Source of the DNA: Adiantum capillus-veneris
Lineage: Eukaryota; Streptophyta; Polypodiopsida; Polypodiales; Pteridaceae
Reading direction: 5' to 3'
Length of the DNA: 64,000 nucleotides
Assembly (NCBI GenBank): GCA_014529385.2
Contig: CM043956.1
Location: forward strand, 62,883,120-62,947,119
Shown here: positions 56,601 to 64,000 of the stretch, piece after piece
Numbering within the stretch: the stretch's first letter is position 1
Layout: each line of letters opens with the position of its first letter
The notes under the pieces: model-generated
What the model was told of the DNA's origin: nothing
The model's database searches: none
The model's input: the letters and a program-made list of their open reading frames with translations, nothing else
Translations under genes and position numbers: made by a program

Positions 56601-57623
56601 GAGTTCGATCACTGTCTATATACAAAGAAGGCTAAGGATGGCAGTTGGCTGATCCTTATTTTGTATGTGGATGACATGTTGATTGCCGGCAAACACTTGG
56701 AAGAAATTTCAGCTTTGAAGTCAAAGATGGCAAAATCGTTTGACATGAAAGACATGGGTGAGGCAAGTCATATACTTGGTATACGCATTGAGAGAGACAG
56801 ATCAAAGAAGTTGATTTGGTTATCTCAAACAGAGTATATTGACAAGGTTTTGCAACGTTTCAATATGGAGAAGGGAAAGGCATTGAGTGTTCCATTGCCA
56901 CCATATGTGAAACTTAGCAAACAAGATTGTCCTGTGTCTGAGGAAGAACAGGCTGAAATGGATAAGATTCCATATGCGTCTGCAGTGGGTAGTTTGATGT
57001 ATGCAATGATTGCTACACGTCCGGATATTGCATTTGCAGTGGGAGTGGTTAGCAGATATATGTCAAATCCCGGCAAGAAACATTGGGAGGCAGTGAAAAA
57101 TATCATGAGATACTTAAAACATACAAAGAGTATGCGCATATGCTATGGTAGTCAGGATTTGAGTGTCAGAGGATACACTGACTCAGATTATGCAGGAGAC
57201 TTGGATAAGAGGAGATCTACATCAGGCTATGTCTTTACATTGGCTGGAGGTGCCATATCATGGCGATCTCGATTACAAGATTGTGTTACGCAGTCTACTA
57301 CAGAAGCTGAGTATGTTGCAGCAAATGAGGCATGCAAAGAAGCTATTTGGCTTGGTAGATTGGTTGCAGACTTGGGAATCAATGCGGATATGCCAGAGTT
57401 ATATTGTGATAGTCAAAGTGCTATACAATTGGCAAAGAATCCAGTGTTCCATTCGAAGACTAAGCATATTGATGTGAAATATCACTTCATTAGGGAAGTA
57501 CTTGAAGACAAGCAGATACAACTGCTGAAGATCCACACCAAGGACAATCCTGCTGATCTACTCACAAAGGGACTTCCAGGAGAGGGCTTTGTGCATTGTC
57601 GTGAGTTATTGGGCATTGGATAG
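53658..57623 (+). CDS. C2 gag-pol polyprotein, intact
   Basis: The first ATG is 53658 (MASSHSETLYNIKKLDG; an in-frame TTG nine bases earlier is not a likely start), giving 1,321 residues and stop TAG at 57621-57623. Order: gag capsid (about 1-200), zinc knuckle CYHCGKKGHIKRDC (236-249), protease with catalytic DSGA (D319), GAG-pre-integrase finger (LWHRRLGHM...CEHC), integrase D508, D571, E607 with the exact D35E spacing, RT with YVDD at 1003-1006, RNase H with D1175, E1216 and D1251. Every catalytic residue checked is present. It would be cut by its own protease and act in cytoplasmic virus-like particles, then insert cDNA in the nucleus. TNT1/Tork-like by overall look; a single frame means gag and pol are not separated by a stop or shift. 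Confidence 0.96.
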   Translation: MASSHSETLYNIKKLDGTNFPFWKKQIWQVLVQKKQVKPLKLKGERPEGMAQDEWEELDELACSTIMLTLAENVYFNVAEETTAYGVWQKLCDMYEKQSAASQIYWLKKLVDLKMKEGTAMSNHLNEFHSIFSQLTAQEIVFPDSVKAMFLLITLPDSWDTFRTALSNSVAPEGLTSANVEGSLLTEEVNRKNIDKGKGNSALVVRGRQQFKEKKGKKAQNRSKSRDSKSKDDIECYHCGKKGHIKRDCTKWKQEKGKTKSSEQDEKKSSVKIEEVNVTGSGSDSDSGIAAGDIFLTSNLDSVFLTAEDGHAMSDWIIDSGASLHVSPHKEWFTSYVATKDYVRLGNEQVCDILGVGDVQLKFQNGSSLWLKNVRHVPAIRKSLISTGKLDDAGYVTVFGNSAWKISKGSMTVTHGSKSGTLYTLHVSEVKNHVINVIEQPSVSLWHRRLGHMSKRGMEILSHYGYLPGFSFQDFEFCEHCVYGKQTQEPHRSKRNRRDERLALVHSDLCGPMPSLSLGGASYFCTFIDDYSRKVWVYFLKHKDEVLKVFKTFLQLVETQSGQKLKCLRTDNGGEYVSKAFQDFCEAKGIKRELTAPYNPPQNGVAERMNRTIQEKVRSMLSNAELPNGFWAEAVATAVHLINRSPSRVLDKSAVAEMLWTGKAPSYKHLRVFGCEAYSHIPKEFRNKLEPKSKKCIFLGYGESGEMGYRLWDPESRKLIRSNDVHFNEAKFHAKPEKTEEIRRVVFREDGPSASTSRQHGQAQEQPIVAREAESVVVRRSERVSKPPDRYVPSLNYVMLTDCGEPSCYKEALQVVDLKKWQLAMQSEMTALHKNQTWKLVKLPQGKKALPCKWVYRYKITAHDSQPKYKARLVAKGFKQEQGIDFDEVFSPVVKMITLRCFLALVAILDLVLHQMDVKTAFLHGDLDVEIYMQQPEGFVEKGMEHLVCQLLKSLYGLKQSPRAWYHKFHQFMLSQGYKRSEFDHCLYTKKAKDGSWLILILYVDDMLIAGKHLEEISALKSKMAKSFDMKDMGEASHILGIRIERDRSKKLIWLSQTEYIDKVLQRFNMEKGKALSVPLPPYVKLSKQDCPVSEEEQAEMDKIPYASAVGSLMYAMIATRPDIAFAVGVVSRYMSNPGKKHWEAVKNIMRYLKHTKSMRICYGSQDLSVRGYTDSDYAGDLDKRRSTSGYVFTLAGGAISWRSRLQDCVTQSTTEAEYVAANEACKEAIWLGRLVADLGINADMPELYCDSQSAIQLAKNPVFHSKTKHIDVKYHFIREVLEDKQIQLLKIHTKDNPADLLTKGLPGEGFVHCRELLGIG

Positions 57624-57696
57624 ATGGCAGCCATGTAAATCTTTGTACATTTATGTTCATAGATTTACAGTTACTTAAAGTGCCACATTGGACTTT

Positions 57697-57707
57697 AAGT
57701 GGGAGGT
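57697..57707 (+). promoter_or_regulatory. Polypurine tract of C2
   Basis: AAGTGGGAGGT immediately before the 3' LTR. Confidence 0.85.
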
Positions 57708-57929
57708 TGTTGGGATTAAAGCCCAAGTGGCCTCTTATGCGGATATGGCCGGCCGCCCGCCTAACTCACTTACCTCTAACTCTTTGTATATACTAACATA
57801 TTCTTTGTGAATACTAAGGATTTTGGGAGATAACCCTTCTAACAGATCTCTGCGTACTGTGTACTGTGGAAGCTCACTGTGTGTGTGTGTGAGAGAGAGA
57901 GTCGACCCACGCTCCGCTCCGCGACTTCA
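57708..57929 (+). repeat. 3' LTR of C2
   Basis: 222 bp, identical to the 5' LTR by direct reading, followed by target duplication CTACA. Confidence 0.97.
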
Positions 57930-58848
57930 CTACATGAGTACGAGGACCTATAGGTGTATACTATTGGTACACACTTCTAGGTATTGTTGCAGGCATTGAG
58001 CTACCATGTAGCGGTGCTTTACTAACAAATGAGGTCCATGGCATGTTTCTTGGCATGCCCATCATTGGGGTAGGCATGGTAGCCATGTTGTCATCAAGGG
58101 AAAGATGAGCTAGACTTAGAAAATTAAAGTTATCACTTGTAGGCTCAGATTGCACTGAAACCCCTGGCGAAACAACATATGGGGGATCCATCGAACTTAC
58201 CGAGGGAGTCTCCATTTGCGATAAGGTTGGTTGTTTAACCTTCCATGTATCCAAGAATCTCATGAGACCCGTTGAAGGCATGTGGATCCCCTTGTTCTGC
58301 CTCTCTAGTTCAATAACCCTATGGATGACCTCACAAACTTTTTGTTGTTGATCCTCCACACTAGTAGCTCCCGTTGTGGATTATAGGATAACTAACCAAC
58401 CCACGTGATAGGTGTGACCTGTGTATAGGTCGGTTAGAGTTTCCGTTTGTAGTTTATACTCCCAGTTCTCATTTAGGAATGCTCCATCTAGGCTTGAGGT
58501 GCTAGGGGTGTCCTTTGAAGTAGATGCAATGTGGCTCTCTATGGGTTGACCCTTCGAGGTCGCTAAGTCAGGAGCACTCGATTGCTCTCCTAGCAATGAT
58601 ATTGACGTAGGGTTTTTTTCTTTTAACTCTCTTCATTGCTCCACCTTGCGTAAGCTCTTGATTTCCTTTTCCCTAGCCGCAATGATATATCGCTCAACCT
58701 CTTGCACTTCGGCAAGGCTTCTACAATCAGGTAATATGACCTCGGAGGGGAATAGCTCTAAAGAGTCAGGGGGTGTGGTGAATGGAGTATTCACGTTGTC
58801 AGGAGTTTTTTGAAGCAATGGATTGCGCATATGTACATATACATGCAT
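57930..58848 (-). pseudogene. G2-A gag, N-terminal half
   Basis: Three open blocks in succession (58848-58633, 58596-58381, 58359-57961) separated by single stops. They read MHVYVHMRNPLLQKTPDNVN, AEVQEVERYIIAAREKEIKS (a coiled-coil-like run), WEYKLQTETLTDLYTGHTYH and VCEVIHRVIELERQNKGIHM. Ser/Thr/Pro-rich between. C2 interrupts it at 57930. Confidence 0.7.
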
Positions 58849-59474
58849 GGTGCATCAAATAAAGAATTTCCCATTTTTCAGATTCAGGTGGTTATGTGGG
58901 GCCCACATGTGTACAGGTAGGATAGGGTGTACATAGTGCATCAATTTTCACTATTACCAGTACCACTGTGTTTTTTCTATAATAAAGAGGAGTTGTTAGC
59001 GCATAAAACTTCTCGAGGAAGCTATTTGTCGGCCGACGACATGAGGTAAGCAGGTGCGTCAGATGGCATCTAGTGGCGTCAGGAGGTCGAACGGGATCAA
59101 TACTTGCACGTGGAGAAGTACGGACACAACGTGGGTTTTTTCTTGTGAGAGTTATGCAGAAAGGTCATCATTAGGACCACTTTTTGGGGCCACTTCACAT
59201 GGTTGCGAGACGCATTATTGAAAAGAAATGAGTGCCAGGTGTGCGGATGATGCAAAAAGGTGACAACTATGCACTGCGAGGTCGTTTTTTGGCCTGTTCG
59301 GGGTCCGTTTGAGGTCATCTAAAAGGCCAAGGGTGCCCAACTAATAAAGCTAAGTGTGGGAACTGAAAAAACTGAGAGAAGATCAGAAAAAACATGGAGA
59401 AGAGAGGAGGAACAGCCGCAGGTGTGTTTTGGTCGTTTTGGAGCCTGTTTTGGCCGTAAACTGCTCATCCGATG
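58849..59474. other. Unassigned region between inverted G2 copies
   Basis: Expected to hold the G2-A leader, but no LTR or primer site was recognised. Nothing else seen. Confidence 0.35.
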
Positions 59475-59605
59475 TCGGACTCTCTCTCTCTCTCTCACTC
59501 TGTTATCTCTTTATACCTCTCTATCTCTAACCCTCTCCCTCTACTCTCTCTCTCTCTCTCTCTATCCCTCTCCCTCTCCCTCCATTCTCTCTCTATCTCT
59601 TCCCT
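59475..59605. repeat. (CT)n-rich low-complexity tract
   Basis: CT repeats mixed with CCCTCTC; the open frame across it is an artefact. Confidence 0.9.
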
Positions 59606-59814
59606 CTTGTTGAATTGGTCCCTTGGCTGCACTTGTGCAGTATGAAATACATTTGATGGCTAGTTTGCATTAGGGGAACAAATATATATAGATAAATAAT
59701 AACATAAGATACAAGTAGAAATATTAGTCGTGTGTGCAGAAATGTCTTGAGTGCAAGAATAAGCATAATATGTTATAGTTATAAAAGATTGTCATAAAAA
59801 GGAAGGTGAGTCAG

Positions 59815-60883
59815 TGACAGACTTTATTAGTCGCTTGAAGCAATTCTCGCTAGAATCCAAATGAGTGTTTCAAAAATACCCAATTATTCAATATATTCAT
59901 TAGGGAATTGCGACGTGAGGATATCTGTAACGGCCTAGTCGTTAGAGGTATCACTACTTGGGAAGCAGTCACCACCAATGCAATCCAATTGGAAGACAAT
60001 CTAATGATTGAAGGAGAAAGAGTGTCTATTGAGCCAAAAGCTATCAGCTCGCAAGCAATTGAGTGGCCCTAAAGCCAATCATGAAAGAGAAGATATATGA
60101 GATGACTTTGGGTGATCTCGCCAAGGCTATCCAAGAAATCCTTAGGGGTAATCATACTCCACAAAACAATCATGTGTATCCAAGAAGGGAGCAACAATGG
60201 TGTTCTGTTTGTTTGGGACCACATAGCACCAATGAATTCCCTACCTTCAGAGTGAAGTTTAACGGGACTTGCAATGTGTGTGGCAGGTATGGTCATCAAG
60301 ATAAGGATTGTCTAGTGCTTAAACGCATAACGTAAACTAGGCCACCCTTAGCTTGGACAAACTCACCTCGAATTCCTGCATTAATGCATGCCCCACCCAT
60401 TAAGAAACCATCACAACATATGGTCCCTAGAACCCAAAATGTTGTCAAAACCACACTATTACCCCCTCCAATGCTAAGACCGTAGCCTCTGCATTTGCGA
60501 GTTACCCTTATAAACCAAGTAGGTTGTGAGCCATCTAGTACTTATTTGGGTTGCGAAGATGACATAGACTTAGGTATAACCTACAGAGTAGATACTCTTG
60601 ATGAGTGCCCTCAGTACTACATGGAGGACCATTGGGGACAACTCAAGCCTATATATCAAGCTACTGCTCTTGTAGCAAGAGGCCAAAATATCAATATTAT
60701 TGACAAGAGATTGCCTCTTTAATGCTACAAATGTGGTACCACATCGAGTAGTTGAGTGTCCTATTAGAATGAAAAGGAATGCTGCATCAGTGCAAACAAG
60801 TCAAGGAAGCATGTTGGCAATGCCAATATTCACCTGTAATTGTTGTGGCATAGATCAATTGATTGCCCAATGCCCTAATAATT
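59815..60883 (+). mobile_element. Gypsy-like element G2-B, truncated by C1-C
   Basis: A plus-strand copy of the G2 gag, parallel to G2-A from its late capsid to its fourth zinc knuckle (G2-A coordinates about 51720 down to 50625). It stops abruptly at 60883, where the C1-C LTR begins. Several stops and small indels. The left edge is not defined by an LTR. Confidence 0.75.
60063..60883 (+). pseudogene. G2-B nucleocapsid with four zinc knuckles
   Basis: Knuckles: CSVCLGPHSTNEF (60201-60239, last cysteine lost), CNVCGRYGHQDKDC (60270-60311, intact), a third starting CYKCGT (about 60724, degraded) and CNCCGIDQLIAQC (60835-60873, histidine replaced by glutamine). Comparison with G2-A suggests that all four were functional in the common ancestor. 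Stops near 60333 and 60720 and a frame change at about 60705-60725 break the frame. Confidence 0.7.
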
Positions 60884-61109
60884 GTTGGAATTAGGATTGC
60901 AGAGAAACACACACGGCTTGGAGAAGACGAAGGAAGCTCAAGGCACACAGTAGAGAGTGTATTACTTAGTGTGCAATGGAAAGATAGATAGCCCTAGAGT
61001 GATGGGCGTATATACAATGCACGGGGGGAAAAACCTCCTAAAGAGGGAAAAAATGCCCCGGCGGTCCTAGTGTGTTCACACACATCACTACCACATGTAT
61101 ATGGTAACA
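60884..61109 (-). repeat. 3' LTR of C1-C
   Basis: 226 bp; on the minus strand TGTTACCATATACATG...CCAACA. It retains the segment deleted from the C1-B 5' LTR, and is closest to the C1-B 3' LTR. Confidence 0.92.
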
Positions 61110-61184
61110 AATCCCCCCTGGAGTGATGCGGTGAACGAGAGCTAGCACATGAGTAAAGGGAAGTGCCATGCACTGAGGACATGA

Positions 61185-64000
61185 TCAGTCCACAAAGGGG
61201 AGTAAGCCCAAAGCTTTGCGGAAAGCTTCAAGCTTCTCACCAGACAATACCTTTGTGAAAAGATTTGCAAGGTTGTCCTGTGTTGGCACATAAGCCAAGC
61301 TGATCTCTCCTGCTGAGAGCCTCTCCATGACATAGTGGTAATGCACCTCAATGTGCTTTGTGCGAGCATGAAAAACTGGGTTCCTTGCAACTGCCAATGT
61401 GCTCTAACTATCAGTGTAGATAGTGTTGGCAGTGTCATGTCCAACACCCAAATCATCCATAAGGCGTCTGAGCCATACACACTCAACCGTAGCTTTGAAG
61501 ACTGCCCTGTACTCAGCCTCACAACTTGAAGTGGCCACAGTAGGTTGCTTCTTTCTCAACCATGATATACATGAACTGCCAAGCATGAAACAAAAACCAC
61601 TTGTGGACACTCTCGTGTCAAAACAACCAGCCTAATATGAGTCCGAAAAAGCATGTAAGTCTGGCGGCAACGATCCCCCCTTGGGATAAAACAAGCCAAG
61701 ATGTAAAGTGCCACTAAGGTAGCGGAAAATCCTCTTGACAGCCTGCCAATGCTTAGACCTTGGGCTATGCATAAATCTGCTGACCTATGAGACTGTAAAC
61801 TGATATCCGGCCTCGTGTTGCATACAAAAGGTAGCCAAAATCAGTTTGATAAAGAGTGACATCAGCAGGCTTGCCAACATCATGTAGACTCAACTTCAGA
61901 CCTGTTTCCATGGGAGTGGCAATAGGTTTGCAATCCTCAAGTCCAAACTTACATAGCAATGTCTCTATGTAACTTTTTTGACACAAGGCAATACCACCAT
62001 AACACTTCTTAAACTCTATACCCAAGTAATGATGCAACAGCCTCAAATCTTTCATCTTGAAAGTAGCATTCAAATCAGCCTTAAATTCAGCAATATGTCT
62101 CTCATTTGGTCCAGTGATCAGCAAATCATCAACATAAAGAACCACAATGAGAAGTACATCACCCTCACGCTTTACATACAATGTGCTTTCTGTTGGACTG
62201 TTACGAAAGCCTTGTTTGACCAAATGAGTGTCAGCTTCCTCATACCAAGCACGAGGAGATTGCTTCAACCCATACAAAGCCTTGTTACATTTGCACACTT
62301 TGTCCTCTTGTCCTTTTATGACAAAACCGCGAGGCTGCGTTACATAAACATCCTCAAATATGTCACCATTCAAGAAAGCAGTAACAATGTCTGATTGATG
62401 TACATCCCAACCAAAAAGAGCTGCCAATGCACATAGAAAACGCACAGTATACATACGACAAGTGGGAGCAAAAGTCTCTTCATAATCTATGCCTTTTTGC
62501 TGTGCATAACCCTTTGCAACAAGTCGAGCCTTATGGCGATCGATCTCACCATCCGGCTTGCGTTTTAACTTGTAAACCCACTTCGTACCAATGGCCTTTT
62601 TGCCAGGAGGAAAATCACATAAAGTCCATGTGTCATTTTCTATAAGTGCATCATATTCTGATTGCATGGCAGCCATCCAATTTTCTGAATTCTGTGCTTC
62701 ATCAAAAGACAGAGACTCCTCAACATCATGTAAGCTAGACACAGCCAAAGCATAACAATCTGATGCATAAGATGCATGGCGAGAGCCTGAACGAGTACGA
62801 CTAGCCAAAGGTGCATCCAATTTACTGTCACGCAAAGTGTGCACCAGCCATTTTGGCATACCTCTAGCCTACTCATTTTCAACCCTTTCCTCATCAAGTA
62901 CATCATGTATATCTGCATCAGTAATAGGCTGATCTATAACATTTTAGAAACCCCCATAGGTTGTACATTTGCCTCATTGGAACTTACATTTGTATTTCCA
63001 CCACTGAAAAGAGGCAACAAAGTGTCATAAATGTCCTGTGAGCTTACATTATTGTCTCTAGTACATAACAGCAAGGGCTGAACAGAATCTTCCACAAACA
63101 CTACATCCCAAGAAACCAGAATACGTTTTGTTTGCGGATGATACAACCTGTAACCTTTGCTTTCAGCACTATAACCAACAAAAATACATTTGACAGCCTT
63201 ATCATCCAATTTTCTGTGCTGCACTTGTGGCACCAAAGCATATGCCAAACAGCCAAAAACACGCATGTGCTCAATAGAAGGCTTTCTATCATGCCATGCT
63301 TCATATGGAGTAATAGACTGCAAAGCTTTCGTAGGACACCTGTTTAGTACATAAGTGGCACACATGATGGCCTCAAGCCAAAAAGAATGCGGCAAAGCTT
63401 GACTTTTGACCATTATTACATCATGCCATTTCCGTCAGTGACCTATTTTTCCTCTCAACAACACCATTTTGCTGAGGTGTATAAGGCACTGTACATTGGG
63501 TATTTTATCCCACGACTAGCCAGAAATGCATTAAACTCATCAGACATATACTCCCCCCCTCGATCGGAACGGAGGGTGCCCATAGTACATTTCGAGACAT
63601 TTTCAGCCATAACCAGAAATTGTTTGAAGCACATAAAAACTTCGGACTTCGCTTTAAGCGGAAATACCCATGCATGCTTGGAGTAATCATCAATGAAAGT
63701 CACAAAGTACAGGTAATTTCCCAAGGATGGAGTTTGCATGGGCCCACAAACATCACTATGCACAAGTTGCAGCCTGCATGTGGCCCGAACTAAACCATCC
63801 TTTGGAAACTTAGAACGCTGCATCTTACCCAAAATACAGCCTTCACAAACATGTTTCACAGGTGCTTCAAGAGGCGGCAAAGAAGCAACCATATCAGATT
63901 TCTGCAAACGCAGCAAACTGGCAAAATTCAAATGACCAAAATGTGCATGCCAAAGTTTTGCATCTAAAATAGCCCTTGAATCTGCAACAGCATTTGCAAA
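61185..64000 (-). pseudogene. C1-C pol pseudogene (integrase, RT, RNase H)
   Basis: From the right edge downwards: integrase finger and core (63931-63455: CEGCILGKM, VTFIDDYSKHAWVF, RSDRGGEYMSDEF), integrase C-terminus (63413-62934), linker, RT (62859-61765) with WVYKLKRKPDG, ALYGLKQSPRAWY and YVDDLLITGPNE, then RNase H (61640-61185) ending FTKVLSGEK. Breaks: frameshift near 63455-63490, insertion near 63415, frameshift near 62945, stop 62869-62871, frameshift near 61805, stops 61632-61634 and 61404-61406. The RT core itself is a clean 364-codon block with catalytic residues intact. Confidence 0.9.

Larger units (their letters stand above)
52369..57929 (+). mobile_element. Intact copia element C2, recent insertion
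   Basis: A 5,561-bp Ty1/copia element. The two 222-bp LTRs (52369-52590 and 57708-57929) read identically, base for base. Target duplication CTACA at 52364-52368 and 57930-57934. Primer site 52593-52604, leader about 1 kb, a single uninterrupted gag-pol frame, purine tract at about 57697-57707. Identical LTRs plus an open frame indicate a very recent insertion that may still be competent. It lies inside the older G2-A element, in the opposite orientation. Confidence 0.97.
48295..58848 (-). mobile_element. Gypsy-like gag-protease element G2-A, split by C2
   Basis: A minus-strand retroelement fragment from about 58848 down to 48295, interrupted by the C2 copia element at 52369-57929 (target CTACA). 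It has a long gag with Pro/Ser/Thr-rich N-terminus, capsid, four zinc-knuckle-like motifs, a charged linker, a protease remnant and a basic Lys/Arg/Pro tail (about 48800-48970). RT, RNase H and integrase are not in this copy, nor are LTRs or a primer site. Gypsy-like is inferred from the gag style. Stops are frequent. Confidence 0.75.
60884..64000 (-). mobile_element. Copia element C1-C, runs off the right edge
   Basis: Minus-strand copy of the C1 family: 3' LTR 60884-61109, purine tract just above it, RNase H, RT and integrase up to the window end. The 5' part and second LTR lie outside. It is inserted in G2-B; the left-hand target candidate is ATAAT (60879-60883), uncheckable here. It looks younger than C1-A, but its pol is broken. 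Confidence 0.92.

Noticed and set aside
59356..59613. 85-codon plus-strand open frame
   Set aside because: Its second half is Leu-Ser repeats from a CT microsatellite.
58849..59814. LTR or primer site for the G2 copies
   Set aside because: I looked for TGGTATCAGAGC on both strands and for direct repeats bounding G2-A or G2-B and found none.

Overview
The window looks like nuclear DNA of a land plant. It is AT-rich, has spliceosomal-type GT-AG junctions, and is filled with Ty1/copia and Ty3/gypsy LTR retrotransposons primed by the initiator-Met tRNA motif TGGTATCAGAGC, plus microsatellites and diverged tandem arrays. No bacterial, plastid or mitochondrial gene was seen, and no intact host gene. 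A seed-free plant is possible, because the DUF7869-type gene at 25-28 kb is a kind I associate with such genomes, but that is inference.

Layout. (1) 0-9.6 kb: a foldback element, then two same-strand copies of one copia family (C1). C1-A (576-3786) is heavily decayed. C1-B (4429-9568) is structurally complete, with target duplication GAGGG but a broken polyprotein. (2) 9.6-24.9 kb: a low-gene zone of minus-strand gene remnants: an FCP1-like fragment, a SET-domain remnant, an unknown multi-exon remnant and a TATA-led leader with a short ORF. A dispersed repeat with core CCACCACTTGTCC recurs between them, together with a 150-bp AT-rich tandem array and a short minisatellite. (3) 24.9-28.1 kb: a decayed plus-strand gene with DUF7869-like motifs, possibly a transposase. 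(4) 28.4-36 kb: a decayed gypsy element, a pair of LTR-like direct repeats around a non-coding core, and a 17-unit satellite of about 95 bp whose every unit carries a hairpin. (5) 36.9-46.9 kb: a minus-strand gypsy chromovirus with target duplication ACAAG and a chromodomain remnant. One LTR carries a 1.1-kb poly(A) retroposon that is absent from the sister LTR. (6) 48.3-60.9 kb: two inverted copies (G2-A minus, G2-B plus) of a gag-protease element with four zinc knuckles. G2-A is split by an intact copia element (C2, 52369-57929) with identical LTRs, target duplication CTACA and one uninterrupted polyprotein. (7) 60.9-64 kb: G2-B is split by a third, minus-strand C1 copy that runs off the right edge.

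How it works together: most of the window is layered insertion and decay. Relative ages can be read from nesting: the G2 copies and a G2-like fragment are older than the chromovirus, C1-C and C2. C2 is the only element that looks able to make all its own proteins, and could in principle mobilise others that share its signals. The least explained part is 10-28 kb, where gene remnants, the repeat family and the DUF7869-like gene lie together.
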